Source: Anaerotardibacter muris
GTDB taxonomy: Bacteria; Actinomycetota; Coriobacteriia; Coriobacteriales; Eggerthellaceae
NCBI RefSeq assembly: GCF_943192915.1
Contig: NZ_CALPCD010000002.1
Location: forward strand, 124,001 to 188,000
Direction: 5' to 3'
DNA: 64,000 nucleotides
A model generated the notes under the pieces. That model was not told where the DNA came from. It worked only from the letters and a program-made list of their open reading frames with translations, and did no database searches. The translations under genes and the position numbers were made by a program. Position 1 is the first letter of the stretch, and each line of letters opens with the position of its first letter. Shown here piece by piece: positions 17,995 to 28,700 of the stretch.

Positions 17995-18393
17995 TTAGAC
18001 GCGACGACGCTTGCGCTGACGGCAACCGTTGTGCGGGATGGGGGTGCAATCCTGGATGCTTGCCACTTCGAGGCCTGCTGCCTGCAGAGAGCGGATGGCG
18101 GTCTCGCGACCAGAACCAGGGCCCTTCACGAAAACAGAGACCTTCTTCAGGCCGTGCTCCATAGCGGTCTTGGCTGCTGCTTCAGCTGCCATCTGTGCTG
18201 CGAACGGGGTGGACTTACGGGAGCCCTTGAAACCAACCGTGCCAGCAGACTGCCACGAGATCACATTTCCCTGAGGATCGGTGATAGAAACGATCGTGTT
18301 ATTGAAGGTAGATTTGATATGAGCTGCACCAACAGCAATATTCTTGCGCTCAGAGCGCTTGATGCGGGTGCGGACGTTTTTCTTAGCTGCCAC
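17995..18393 (-). CDS. rpsK: 30S ribosomal protein S11
   Basis: 132 residues. It is part of the 30S platform near the mRNA exit. The motifs [19 protein letters not shown] and [17 protein letters not shown] are diagnostic. It lies 11 bases after rpsM and is followed by rpsD. Confidence 0.98.
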   Translation of the reverse strand: MAAKKNVRTRIKRSERKNIAVGAAHIKSTFNNTIVSITDPQGNVISWQSAGTVGFKGSRKSTPFAAQMAAEAAAKTAMEHGLKKVSVFVKGPGSGRETAIRSLQAAGLEVASIQDCTPIPHNGCRQRKRRRV

Positions 18394-18404
18394 TTACAAC
18401 ACCT

Positions 18405-18776
18405 CTACTTATTCTTCTTGCCGCCGATTTGCTTACGCGGACCCTTGCGGGTACGTGCATTCGTGTGGGTACGCTGACCACGAACGGGCAGGCCACGACG
18501 ATGACGCAGGCCACGATAGCAACCGATCTCCATGAGGCGGTTGATGTTCTGGCGAACCTCACGGTGGAGGTCACCTTCAGTGGTGATGTTTGCGGTGATA
18601 TAGTCACGGAGCTTAGCCAGATCATCCTCAGTAAGATCGCGCACGCGAACATCGGGGTCTACGCCGGTTTCCGCGAGGATCTTCTTAGAGGTGGTAGGGC
18701 CAATGCCGTAAATGTAGGTCAAGCCGACTTCAATGCGCTTATCGCGAGGAAGGTCGACACCAACAAGACGTGCCAT
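18405..18776 (-). CDS. rpsM: 30S ribosomal protein S13
   Basis: 123 residues. It sits in the 30S head and contacts the P-site tRNA with its C-terminal tail. [30 protein letters not shown] and [18 protein letters not shown] are typical. It lies 18 bases after rpmJ. Confidence 0.98.
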   Translation of the reverse strand: MARLVGVDLPRDKRIEVGLTYIYGIGPTTSKKILAETGVDPDVRVRDLTEDDLAKLRDYITANITTEGDLHREVRQNINRLMEIGCYRGLRHRRGLPVRGQRTHTNARTRKGPRKQIGGKKNK

Positions 18777-18794
18777 GAATCGATTCCCTTCTCT

Positions 18795-18908
18795 TTAACC
18801 TTGACGCTGCTTGTGGCGTGGATTTTCGCAGATGACCAAAACCTTGCCATGGCGTCGAATGATCTTGCACTTGTCGCACATTTTCTTGACCGAAGGACGT
18901 ACCTTCAT
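18795..18908 (-). CDS. rpmJ: 50S ribosomal protein L36
   Basis: 37 residues. It reads [17 protein letters not shown], then [20 protein letters not shown]. The zinc pattern C-x2-C-x12-C-x4-H is intact, so it is the cysteine-containing (C+) form. It lies between infA and rpsM in the usual order. GAAAGGAATTAATT precedes the ATG. Confidence 0.97.
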   Translation of the reverse strand: MKVRPSVKKMCDKCKIIRRHGKVLVICENPRHKQRQG

Positions 18909-18988
18909 AATTAATTCCTTTCGGTTATGCGTTCACTTTATAAACACGTCCAGCCGCAGACGGTAGTTTGTAAAACGAAAACGGTTAC

Positions 18989-19207
18989 TTACTTATAGCG
19001 ATAGGTGATGCGACCACGATCGAGGTCATAGACGGAAAGTTCGACCTGGACCTTGTCGCCGGGAAGGATCTTGATGTAGTGCATGCGCATCTTGCCCGAG
19101 ATATGGGCCAAGATCTTGTGGCCGTTTTCGAGCTCTACGCGGAACATTGCGTTGGGCAGCGCTTCGAGAACCGTACCCTCTAGTTCGATTGCATCTTCTT
19201 TAGCCAA
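18989..19207 (-). CDS. infA: Translation initiation factor IF-1 (TTG start)
   Basis: 72 residues. It occupies the 30S A site during initiation. [38 protein letters not shown] and [16 protein letters not shown] are standard. The correct start is the TTG at 19207: GAGGAG lies five bases before it and it gives exactly the family length. A longer in-frame reading to 19276 is not supported. It is the first gene of this operon segment. Confidence 0.96.
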   Translation of the reverse strand: MAKEDAIELEGTVLEALPNAMFRVELENGHKILAHISGKMRMHYIKILPGDKVQVELSVYDLDRGRITYRYK

Positions 19208-19476
19208 GATCGCTCCTCTAGTTTCAGCAAAGACATTGCTTCCATACCGCACTTGCCTGCTTCGTGGGTGGTCCAACTGGGCCGACTCTGGGTTAAGAGC
19301 CTGCCATCAGGGTATTTACCCTGTTTTACCGCGCAGTGAACCACGGCACACAACGTGCAAGCCTTTCAATTCTAGAATAACTCCATGCACCTTCACAATT
19401 TCTCCACAATTCGCATCGCCGAATGGTTTTTCACGTGCGATCGGTAGGCGAATAGGAGCCGCGGCGCTTTTAGTCC

Positions 19477-19503
19477 ATAAAAAAGTCTCGCGGAGGCGAG
19501 ACT
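19477..19503 (-). terminator. Terminator after tRNA-Lys
   Basis: AGTCTCGC-GGAG-GCGAGACT hairpin followed on the minus strand by a T run. It lies 13 bases past the tRNA 3' end. Confidence 0.85.
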
Positions 19504-19515
19504 GGATGGTTGGAA

Positions 19516-19591
19516 TGGTGCGCCGTGAGGGAATCGAACCCGCGACCTTGGGATTAAAAGTCCCCTGCTCTACCAACTGAGCTAACGGCGC
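19516..19591 (-). tRNA. tRNA-Lys (anticodon TTT)
   Basis: 76 bases with encoded CCA. The acceptor stem pairs GCGCCGT with ACGGCGC. The D arm has AGCTCAGTTGGTAGAGC, the anticodon loop CTTTTAA with anticodon TTT, and the T arm GGTTCGATTCC. It decodes AAA and AAG lysine codons. Confidence 0.97.
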
Positions 19592-19773
19592 ATATGCAAG
19601 AAAGTATTCTATCTTTGAACCTACAGGCGGTCAACGGGACAAACGGGTGCCAGGTTCATTTTCGTCCTGGACAGCGTACCGATCCGTGTTGGCCCGAGCG
19701 CGGATCCGTCCAATTGCCTTGATGCTGAGAACCTTCTTGCTCCAGACGGCTTGTCCAGCGCCAAAGCGTTGGA

Positions 19774-20226
19774 TCATAGTTCGATGAACTCTACAGACTT
19801 CACCTTTCCATCGTCGATGAATAGGCGCGCCACACTAGGAGCGCTACCACCGCGAGGGCGCGAAGGGCTACCCGGGTTCAAGAACAGCACGCCATCGGCG
19901 CCATATTCTTCACGCGGAATATGAGTATGACCGTGCACCACCACCTGCACGTCATCAGGAACTGCGCCGATATCTTCAGGACGATGCACCATGCGAAAAC
20001 GCACGCCACCCAAAAGCGGTGAAGCGATGTTCTTCACGGAAGAACCCAGGTCATAGCGATCACAATTGCCACGCACGCAGATAGTAGGCGCGATGGTCTC
20101 CAGTTCATGCAACACCATCGGGCGTTCGATATCCCCCGCGCACAAAATGTAGTCGCTGCCGCGAAGCGCCTCGTAAGCTTCTTCGCTCAAATGGCCGTGA
20201 ATATCTGAAACAACTCCAACGATCAT
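19774..20226 (-). CDS. Metallophosphoesterase, YfcE/MJ0936 family
   Basis: 150 residues. It has the two-metal phosphodiesterase motifs in order: SDIHG, AGDIE, RGNCD, MVH and VHGHTH. Members hydrolyse phosphodiesters in vitro, and the physiological substrate is usually unknown. It begins 12 bases after leuS ends, so it is probably translated from the leuS message. Confidence 0.9.
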   Translation of the reverse strand: MIVGVVSDIHGHLSEEAYEALRGSDYILCAGDIERPMVLHELETIAPTICVRGNCDRYDLGSSVKNIASPLLGGVRFRMVHRPEDIGAVPDDVQVVVHGHTHIPREEYGADGVLFLNPGSPSRPRGGSAPSVARLFIDDGKVKSVEFIEL

Positions 20227-20238
20227 GGCACACAGGTC

Positions 20239-22797
20239 TTATTTCACCACGATGTTCACAAGGCGACCTGGGATGACGATGACCTTTACCACGTCCTTGC
20301 CTTCAAGTGCCTTGGAAACTGCAGCCAATGCCGTTTCACGCACCACATCTTCAGCAGCTTCAGCATCGACCACAATGCGCGTCTTCACCTTGCCGTTGAC
20401 CTGCACCGCAAGCTCGACTTCGTTAGAAACAGCCAGCGACGGATCGTACTCTGGCCATGATTCTTCATGCACGGAATCGCCGTGATCGAGCGGCGTGTGC
20501 CACAGCTCCTCAGCCCAATGAGGAGCAAAAGGAGCCATCACTTTCACGAGCGTTTCGGCCATATCAGCATCGAACGCCTTCAGGTCCGCATTACCCTCGC
20601 GCACGTCAGCAGGAACTGCACGCAGGTATTCACCAACGGCATTCGAAAGTTCCATAACGGCTGCCAGCGCCGTGTTGAAGTTATTGCGCTCGATATCGTC
20701 GACCACCTTGCCCACCAAGCGATGGCGCTCACGATTGAGCTTCTCTGCCAACACTTCGGGGGTGTCTTTGCTCGAGCCTTCTTGATAGAGCGCATCGTCG
20801 CCTGCCTTACCCACCAGGTCATAGATCTGACGCCACAAACGATTGAGGAACTTGTACATGCCCGCCAGACCGTCTTCGTTCCAGAGCTTCTCCTTATCGG
20901 GAGGACCCATGAACAGCATGGCCGCGCGCACCGCATCAGCGCCGTAGACATCGATCATTTCCTCGGGCGAGACCACATTGCCCTTGGATTTGCTCATCAC
21001 ATCGCCATGTTCGTCCAGCACCATGCCTTGGCACAGCAGATTCGTGAAGGGCTCGTCGAAATCGAGCATGCCCGCGTCACGAAGCACCTTCGTGAAGAAA
21101 CGGCTGTAGAGCAGATGCAAGATGGCGTGCTCGATGCCGCCGATGTACTGATCGACCGGCATCCAATAGTTCGCCTTGGCTGGGTCGAAAGGTAGTTCGG
21201 TATTATGCGGGTCGGTATAGCGCATGTAGTACCAACTGGAGCATGTGAAGGTATCCATGGTGTCGGTCTCGCGCTTGGCAGGCGCACCGCACACAGGACA
21301 CGTGGTATTGATGAACGATTCATGTGTTGCCAGCGTTTCACCCGCTGCTAGATCGATATCTTCAGGAAGCAGCACGGGCAGCTGATCTTCAGGAACGGGA
21401 ACCACGCCGCAGTGCTCGCAGTGGATGGCTGGAATGGGGTTGCCCCAATAGCGCTGGCGCGAGATGAGCCAATCACGCAGGCGGAATTCCACCGTGCGCT
21501 TGCCCTTGCCCATGCGCTCAAGCTCAGCGACCACTGCCTCTTCAGCAGGCGAATGCTTACCACCCACCAGGCCCGTGTAGGGACCGGACTGCACCAGCAC
21601 GCCTTCAGCAGCGTAAGCTTCAGGCCAGTCGACTTCAGTGACCACCCTACCCTGCTCGTCCTTGAGCTGAGGGTAGAGCGGATCATCTTCAGAGAGGATG
21701 ATGGGGATGATGGGCAGGTCATATTTACGTGCGAACTCGAAGTCGCGCTGGTCGCCACAGGGAACTGCCATCACAGCGCCCGTGCCATAGTCAGCAACCA
21801 CATAGTCGGCCACCCAAATGGGCACCTTTTCACCATTGACGGGGTTGATCACGTAGCGCCCCGTGAAAACGCCATGCTTGTCGTGGTCGCCTTGGGCGCG
21901 CTCGACAGCGCTCACCTTCTTAGCTGCTTCCACCAGTTCCATAACAGGGGCTTCATATTCGGTACCTTCGACCAAGCCCTTCAGGCCTGCATATTCTGGT
22001 GCCAGCACGAAGAAGCTACAACCGAAGAGTGTGTCAGCACGCGTGGTGAACACGGTGATGATCTCGTCTGTGGGGTTGCCATCAAGATCGCACAGCGTGA
22101 AGTCCACCTGCGCACCTTCAGAACGACCGATCCAGTTCGCCTGCTGCTGTTTCACGCGCTCGGGCCAGCCATCGAGCTGGTCCAGGTCGTCCAGTAGTTC
22201 CTGCGCGTAGTCGGTGATCTTGTAGTACCACTGGGTCAGGTCACGCTTCTCCACTTCGGAGTCGCAACGCCAGCAGCGGCCCTCGATGACCTGCTCGTTC
22301 GCCAGCACGGTCTGGCAGCTTGGGCACCAATTCACTGGTGAATTGCGGCGCTCCACCAGGCCACGTTCCCAGAACTTCAGGAATATCCACTGACCCCAGC
22401 GATAATAATCCGGATCGCACGCCACCACGGTGCGGCCCCAATCGAACGAAAAGCCCATGCGCTTGAAGGAAGCTTTCTGCGTGTCGATATTCTGATAGGT
22501 CCATTTCGCAGGATGGCTGTGATGCTTGATCGCAGCATTTTCAGCGGGCAGGCCGAATGCATCCCAACCCATGGGGTGCAACACGTCATAGCCGCGCATG
22601 CGCCAATAGCGCGCAACCACATCGCCGTAGGTGTAGTTGCTCACATGGCCCATATGGATATCGCCCGACGGATACGGGAACATCTCCAAGATGTAACGCT
22701 TCGGACGAGACGTATCCTCGGTCACTTCGTTGGCGCCATTGTCTTCCCAGACGCTTTGCCAGCGCGGTTCGATATCGTGCGGATTGTATTCGTGCAT
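20239..22797 (-). CDS. leuS: Leucyl-tRNA synthetase
   Basis: 852 residues. It charges tRNA-Leu. The class I signature HIGH appears as [18 protein letters not shown] near residue 43, and KMSKS as [14 protein letters not shown]. The CP1 editing domain lies between, with [18 protein letters not shown] zinc-like cluster (CPSCQ / [12 protein letters not shown]) is present. AAGGAT precedes the ATG. The neighbours are a metallophosphoesterase downstream and a secreted protein upstream. Confidence 0.98.
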   Translation of the reverse strand: MHEYNPHDIEPRWQSVWEDNGANEVTEDTSRPKRYILEMFPYPSGDIHMGHVSNYTYGDVVARYWRMRGYDVLHPMGWDAFGLPAENAAIKHHSHPAKWTYQNIDTQKASFKRMGFSFDWGRTVVACDPDYYRWGQWIFLKFWERGLVERRNSPVNWCPSCQTVLANEQVIEGRCWRCDSEVEKRDLTQWYYKITDYAQELLDDLDQLDGWPERVKQQQANWIGRSEGAQVDFTLCDLDGNPTDEIITVFTTRADTLFGCSFFVLAPEYAGLKGLVEGTEYEAPVMELVEAAKKVSAVERAQGDHDKHGVFTGRYVINPVNGEKVPIWVADYVVADYGTGAVMAVPCGDQRDFEFARKYDLPIIPIILSEDDPLYPQLKDEQGRVVTEVDWPEAYAAEGVLVQSGPYTGLVGGKHSPAEEAVVAELERMGKGKRTVEFRLRDWLISRQRYWGNPIPAIHCEHCGVVPVPEDQLPVLLPEDIDLAAGETLATHESFINTTCPVCGAPAKRETDTMDTFTCSSWYYMRYTDPHNTELPFDPAKANYWMPVDQYIGGIEHAILHLLYSRFFTKVLRDAGMLDFDEPFTNLLCQGMVLDEHGDVMSKSKGNVVSPEEMIDVYGADAVRAAMLFMGPPDKEKLWNEDGLAGMYKFLNRLWRQIYDLVGKAGDDALYQEGSSKDTPEVLAEKLNRERHRLVGKVVDDIERNNFNTALAAVMELSNAVGEYLRAVPADVREGNADLKAFDADMAETLVKVMAPFAPHWAEELWHTPLDHGDSVHEESWPEYDPSLAVSNEVELAVQVNGKVKTRIVVDAEAAEDVVRETALAAVSKALEGKDVVKVIVIPGRLVNIVVK

Positions 22798-22904
22798 GGG
22801 TGATCCTTACGTGTAAAACGTGAGCATATGGAAAAGATTATAGAACGAAACGCTGCGCACGTGGCTGAGGTGGCCACGGTTGCGCAAAGAAATGCCTGAA
22901 ATGC

Positions 22905-24005
22905 CTAAAGGAAGCGGTAACTAACCGTGCGCAAGCCCCAGGCCTGGCAAGTATTGAAACCAAAGGCTTTGAACACACCTGGCTGCAAGTCGAGCGAACG
23001 CGAACCGCCGCCCATGTTACCGCAGTCGTTCACCGTTGCGATGACCGTGCGACCGTTGTACTTGATCTCTACCTTACGGCCAAGATAGGAACGATAATTG
23101 GGCCATGCCATGGGAACGGCAACGCCCATGGAGGTATCGTTGCAAATAGCGCCCGTTGCGGTAGTGCCAGGGTTCGGGGTGGTCTTATCCGAAGAGCCGC
23201 CATACGCAGAAGCGATACCCGTATGCCAGCCGCTGCCAGTAGGCGCAGTCACATCAGATCCCGAAGAACTGGAACCGCCTGAATTGCTCGAGCTGCTCGA
23301 ACCGCTCGAACTGCTGGAGCCAGAATTGCCAGTGTTCCAATTTTGACTGATAGAAGCTTGCGGGCGTTCCTGTTCCTTCAAAGAATTGGCCTGCTGCTGG
23401 AGCGCTTCGATTCGAGCACGCTCAGATTCGATAGAGGAAACCTTCGAAGAAGCCGAAGCCACGATCTGTTCTGCCTGATCTTTCTTCTCCTGGGCCTGTG
23501 CAGCAAGCTGCTCTTGCTCGTTCTTCTGCTGATCGAGCTCATCAAGGACTGAATTGAACTGCTCCGAGCGCTTCTTCTGCTCGGCGATCTGCTCAGCCTT
23601 CTGCTGTTCGATGGAGCTGTAATAGGTAACGTTGCGGATGAACGATTCCATGGAATCAGATGCAAGGAATACGTTCACCAAAGAGCTGGTAGCTTCGTTC
23701 TTGTATGAAGAAACGAGCACCTTGCCCAGTTCCTTCTGACCTTCGAGCAATTCAGCCTGAGCCTCTTCGGCCTTTGCGGTGGTCTCGCTGATCTGAGATT
23801 CAACTTCAGCGATGCGGGACTGAATGGCGTTATATTCGCTTGCGACCGTAGAAAGCTGAGCTTCAGCGGCACTGAGAGCTGCTCGCGCATCAGATAGTTC
23901 GTCTGCCTTCGCATAATTGCTAGGCAGAAGCGGAACGCACATCGAAAGAACAAGGCAGACACAGAGCGCGAATGCCGCGATTCTTGTTGTGAACTTCGTA
24001 CACAT
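22905..24005 (-). CDS. Secreted coiled-coil protein with RlpA-like double-psi barrel
   Basis: 366 residues. A signal peptide (about 1-34) is followed by a long coiled coil (about 35-220) like the PcsB N-terminal domain. A Gly/Ser linker (about 225-260) leads to a C-terminal double-psi beta-barrel, about 265-366: GIASAYGG, YNGRTVIATVNDCGN and RSLDLQPGVFKAFGF. The Asp residues in VNDCG and SLDLQP sit where RlpA-like and expansin-like proteins keep theirs. Probably acts on or binds peptidoglycan and may regulate hydrolases. It stands alone between leuS and guaB. Confidence 0.85.
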   Translation of the reverse strand: MCTKFTTRIAAFALCVCLVLSMCVPLLPSNYAKADELSDARAALSAAEAQLSTVASEYNAIQSRIAEVESQISETTAKAEEAQAELLEGQKELGKVLVSSYKNEATSSLVNVFLASDSMESFIRNVTYYSSIEQQKAEQIAEQKKRSEQFNSVLDELDQQKNEQEQLAAQAQEKKDQAEQIVASASSKVSSIESERARIEALQQQANSLKEQERPQASISQNWNTGNSGSSSSSGSSSSSNSGGSSSSGSDVTAPTGSGWHTGIASAYGGSSDKTTPNPGTTATGAICNDTSMGVAVPMAWPNYRSYLGRKVEIKYNGRTVIATVNDCGNMGGGSRSLDLQPGVFKAFGFNTCQAWGLRTVSYRFL

Positions 24006-24086
24006 AGCCTTAAATGCTACCGTAGTTACCCTCTTCGGGCAAACAAACGCAACCTTTCAGCGGCCTCTAATGGTACTTAGCGGCAC

Positions 24087-25607
24087 TTAGCGGAGCGAAT
24101 TGCCCGTATACGGAGTCTTGTCGCGCAGCACAACGTCGTGTGCGCCACCCTCTACGATCGAGGTTGCGCTGACCACTGTAAGCTTGGCCTTCTGCTGCAA
24201 CTCGGGGATAGTGAGCGCGCCGCAGTTGCACATGGTAGAGCGCACCTTAGCCAAGCTAAGATCGACGTTGTCTTTGAGCGAGCCCGCATAGGGAACATAA
24301 GAATCCACGCCTTCTTCGAAGGTCATGCCCTTCTTGTTGCCACCTAGGTCGTAGCGCTGCCAATTGCGAGCGCGCGCGGAACCTTCGCCCCAATATTCCT
24401 TCATGTAGTTGCCGTTGATGTTCACCTTGTTGGTGGGGCTTTCATCGAAGCGCGCGAAGTAACGACCCAGCATGAGGAAGTCGGCACCCATAGCCAAAGC
24501 AAGGGTCATGTGGTGGTCGTAAACGATGCCGCCATCAGAGCAAACGGGCACGTAAACACCAGTTTCCTCGAAGTATTCGTCACGCGCTTTAGCAACTTCG
24601 ATGAGCGCAGTTGCCTGACCACGACCGATACCCTTCTGTTCACGAGTGATGCAGATCGAGCCGCCGCCAATGCCCACTTTCACGAAGTCAGCGCCAGCAT
24701 TGGCCAAGAAACGGAAACCTTCGGCATCGACCACATTGCCTGCGCCTACCTTGACCGATTCACCATAGTGTTCACGGATCCAGGCGATGGTGCGGGACTG
24801 CCATTCGGAATAGCCTTCGGAGCTGTCGATGCAGAGCGCATCGGCACCAGCTTCCACCAACGCAGGAACGCGCTCTGCGAAGTCGCGCGTGTTGATGCCG
24901 GCGCCAACCAAGTAACGCTTATGGTCGTCCAGCAGTTCGTTGGGGTTAGACTTATGGCTTTCGTAGTCTTTACGGAAGACCATATAGAGCAGGTTGTCGT
25001 CCTTGTCCACGATAGGCAGAGAATTCAGCTTGTTGTCCCAGATGATGTCGTTGGCAGTCTTGAGCGATGTGTCCGCATCGGCCACGATCAGCTCAGAGCG
25101 CGGGGTCATGAATTCCGTTACCGGTGTGGAAAGATCCATGCGGGAAAGACGGTAGTCGCGACCCGTAACGATACCGAGCAGCTTGCCCTGAGATTCGCCG
25201 TTTTCCGTGATAGGCATGGTGGTGTGGCCGCGACGCTCTTTCAGCTCGACCACGTCGGCCAGCGTTGCTGTGGGCGGAAGGTTCGAGTCGGAGCGCACGA
25301 AGCCTGCCTTGTGATCCTTCACGCGGGATACCATGGCCGCCTGGCTTTCGATGGACTGAGAGCCATAGATGAAGGAGATGCCGCCCTGCTGCGCGAGCGC
25401 AACAGCCATGCCGTCATCGGAAACAGCCTGCATGATAGCGGAGACCATGGGGATGGAAAGCGTGATGGAAGGCTCTTCGCCGCGCTTATATTTCACCAGC
25501 GGAGTCTTAAGACTTACGGCTTCAGGGATACACTCGGAAGAGGAATAGCCCGGCACCAACAGATACTCATTGAAGGTGCGTGAAGGTTCGCTGAAAATGT
25601 AAGCCAT
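24087..25607 (-). CDS. guaB: IMP dehydrogenase
   Basis: 506 residues. It oxidises IMP to XMP, the committed step to GMP. An (alpha/beta)8 barrel is interrupted by two CBS domains at about 115-235 ([39 protein letters not shown]). The nucleophile cysteine lies in [19 protein letters not shown], and [20 protein letters not shown] binds the phosphate. GAGGAG precedes the ATG. The sequence belongs to the longer form with [16 protein letters not shown] near the C terminus. Confidence 0.92.
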   Translation of the reverse strand: MAYIFSEPSRTFNEYLLVPGYSSSECIPEAVSLKTPLVKYKRGEEPSITLSIPMVSAIMQAVSDDGMAVALAQQGGISFIYGSQSIESQAAMVSRVKDHKAGFVRSDSNLPPTATLADVVELKERRGHTTMPITENGESQGKLLGIVTGRDYRLSRMDLSTPVTEFMTPRSELIVADADTSLKTANDIIWDNKLNSLPIVDKDDNLLYMVFRKDYESHKSNPNELLDDHKRYLVGAGINTRDFAERVPALVEAGADALCIDSSEGYSEWQSRTIAWIREHYGESVKVGAGNVVDAEGFRFLANAGADFVKVGIGGGSICITREQKGIGRGQATALIEVAKARDEYFEETGVYVPVCSDGGIVYDHHMTLALAMGADFLMLGRYFARFDESPTNKVNINGNYMKEYWGEGSARARNWQRYDLGGNKKGMTFEEGVDSYVPYAGSLKDNVDLSLAKVRSTMCNCGALTIPELQQKAKLTVVSATSIVEGGAHDVVLRDKTPYTGNSLR

Positions 25608-25719
25608 CTAAAAACTCCTCTGCTTCGAAAATCCTGGTAATGTTCCTATTATAAGGATGCTGCGGAAATTTGCATCACCTATCGCGAAAATTCCTTTTTC
25701 GCGAACAAAACACGCATGA

Positions 25720-25756
25720 AATAAGAAGGAGAATCTTTTAGATTCTCCTTCTTATT
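25720..25756 (-). terminator. Terminator of the surface-protein gene
   Basis: Perfect 17-base inverted repeat (AATAAGAAGGAGAATCT) with a three-base loop, 30 bases past the stop at 25786. It lies in the 178-base gap that also holds the guaB promoter. Confidence 0.8.
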
Positions 25757-25785
25757 AATACGCTGATTATGATCAACCTGCCAAA

Positions 25786-28700
25786 CTAGCTACCACTTTG
25801 ACTGCTACCTTGGAAGTCGTAAACGATTACGTAATACCAAACGCCCTTAGAGTTCTTATAAGCTGCAACTCCTGCTTTTTTCGCAGAGCTACATTGCATC
25901 ATCTTCCGATGTCCATCAGAACCTTTCCAAAACTGAACTACCTCGTTTGCGGTCTTCTTCCAGGTCGAGTACTGAAGGATATCGGTTCGATTTGCTCCTG
26001 TAACTCCAAGGCGGTGAATCAAACTACCTCGATTTGAGCATCCTACAGCAGAATCATATGCCATGTTCGCATAACTATTATCCCACGCAACGCGCGAATA
26101 TCCCTTTGATGCTCGATAATTGTTGTATGCATCAAAAATCTGTTTTGCAAGCGTGTACTGCTCCGCATTCATTTTCGTACCGTTACTTGCTGCTGTAGAA
26201 GTGGTCTGGCCATATGGCTTCGTTGCTGTTAGATGCCAAGACTGCGCTCTGGTTCCATTTGAATCCCAAATTAGAACATTTGCACCATTCACATTGGATC
26301 CACCTGACACGTCAAGAGCTTTGCCTGTTCCCTTATTGATGAACACATAGCCACCGTACAGCGAGCGATATGCCTTCCAGAGCTGAGCACCAGAATTATT
26401 CCAATCCCATTGCTGCACATTAGTGCCATTGGCTTTATTTCCACCCTTCACATCAAGCACTTTACCCGAATTAGCGTTCACGATGCGGTAATAACCACTG
26501 CCCATAGCTTCAAGCTTCCAGACTTGTGCGTTAGCTTTAGTATCGGCCCATATCTGCGCATTACCGCCGTTTGCTTTACTTGATGCAGACATATCCAAAT
26601 ACCTAGAGCCTACTGCTGACTTGAATGTGAAATACTGGCCACCTAAATTTGTAATGGCGGGCTGAGAATAGCTTACTTTACTAAGGGTCCAGGACTGAGC
26701 TTTCGTGTTGTTTTCTGTCCAAATTTGAACATTGGTTCCAGGCTTATTGGATCCAGAGGAAACATCAAGAGCCTTACCAGTTGCCTTGTTGATGAAAACA
26801 TATCCACCATACTTCGACTCATAAATCTTCCAAAGCTGAGCTCCAGAGGTATTCCACTCCCACTGGCGAACATTCGTTCCATCAGCATTATTGCCACAAT
26901 ATACATCTAATGGAAGATTTGAATTTGCATTAGTAATACGGTAATAACCACTACCCATATTGGTAAACTGCCAAACTTGTGCGTCCGCTCCATTTGTTGT
27001 CCAAATTTGAGCATTGCCGCCAAGAGCAATGCTCGATGCGGACATATCCAACATCACATTGCCCAAAGCGCTTTTCACGCGATAATACCCATTTGCAGGC
27101 GTAACCGCTTTCTTCTGTTTTGTCGAGCTAACATATTTGCCATTAGCATTAACGTAGTATGCTTGATTGTCGACCCAGGCGTTAAGAGCCATCCTGCCTT
27201 CCGAGCCAACCCAATAATCACCTATCCATGCGTCAGTAGCCATTGCTCCAGAGGATTTGTAGTAGTACCAGTCGCTGCCTTCCTTGTTCCAGCCTGTAGC
27301 CATTACGCCATTGCTGCGGAGCAGGTAAGTATCATTCCCGATCTGGTACTTCTCAGTAACCATCTCACCGTTTTCGTCCAGGTAGTACCACTTTCCGCCA
27401 GACTTGACCCAACCCTTCTGGGCAACGCCTGAATTATTGAAGTAGTACCATACATCTGATACCTTCAGCCAGCCCTTGGCCATAGCGCCCGAAGACTTCA
27501 AGTAGTACTTCTTGCCATTTTCAGTGAACCAGCCAGTCTTCATTACACCGTTAGAAGGATCGAGGTAATACCACTGACTTCCGGCCTTCGTCCAACCCTT
27601 GGACATAGCGCCAGAACCGTTGAAGTAGTACCAGTTGTTCGAGATCTTCTTCCAACCAGTCTGCATCACGCCGTTGCTATCGGCATAATAGCGAGAGCTT
27701 CCCACATTGAAGAAGCCAGTCTTCATGGCACCCGTGGAAGCATCGAGATAATACCATTTTCCGGAGAGCTTCTTCCAGCCCTTGGCCATCGCTCCAGAGC
27801 TTTCGTGGTAATACCAGTAGGAACCATCTTTGACCCAGCCAGTGCGCATCCAACCATTTGCGTCGAAACGATAGGTGCTACCAGCAATAACCTTAGAGCA
27901 GCTCTTCGCGTAGGTGCCGTCAGAGATCTTGTACATCCAATGGCTACCGCTCTTTACCCAAGCTTCCTTGCCGTTGATCTTAAAGGTAATGGTCTTGGTG
28001 CCGGTGTAATTGCCTTTACCCGTGATAGTAATGGTGGCAGTACCTGCATTCACGTTGTTTCGATAGATCAGAGTATAGTCCGTACCGTTTTTTAAAACAG
28101 TCGAATCGCTCTTAACAACAGGAGTAGGGGTAAGCGACTTGCCAGTGTAGTTCTGGTCTGCGACCGAAGCTGTGGCAGAGGAAATATTCTTTGCATCGAT
28201 TCTGAACGTGATTGTCTTGGTTCCAGTATAAAGACCCTTACCGGTAATAACTACCGAAGCAGTGCCCACATTGATATTGTTGCGATACGAAAGGGTGTAA
28301 TCCGTACCTTCTTTAAGTGCGGAATTTCCGTATTTCAGAGATGGATTGGGCAGGATAGCCAATCCAGTATAAACGTAATCCGAGACAACGCCCACCGAAC
28401 AACTTGAAACATTCACCTTAGTTACTGCTGGTGGCTCATTTGAACTACCAGTAGTACCAGAAGTGTTCTGCGGGGAGACTTTACCCTCGTGACCAGTTAA
28501 ATTTAGCCAAGCCTCAAGTGCTGAGAGATCTTTAATTGAATTTCCTTGACATTCCAATTTAGTCAAATTTGCATTGTTGCTGATATCAAGCGAAGTCAAT
28601 TTATTGGACCCGCAATTCAAAGTCAATAATTTAACGTTATGCGAAATATCGAGTGCAGTTAAGCCCAGGCCGAAAAGAGTAAGATTCTCAAGAGAACTAT

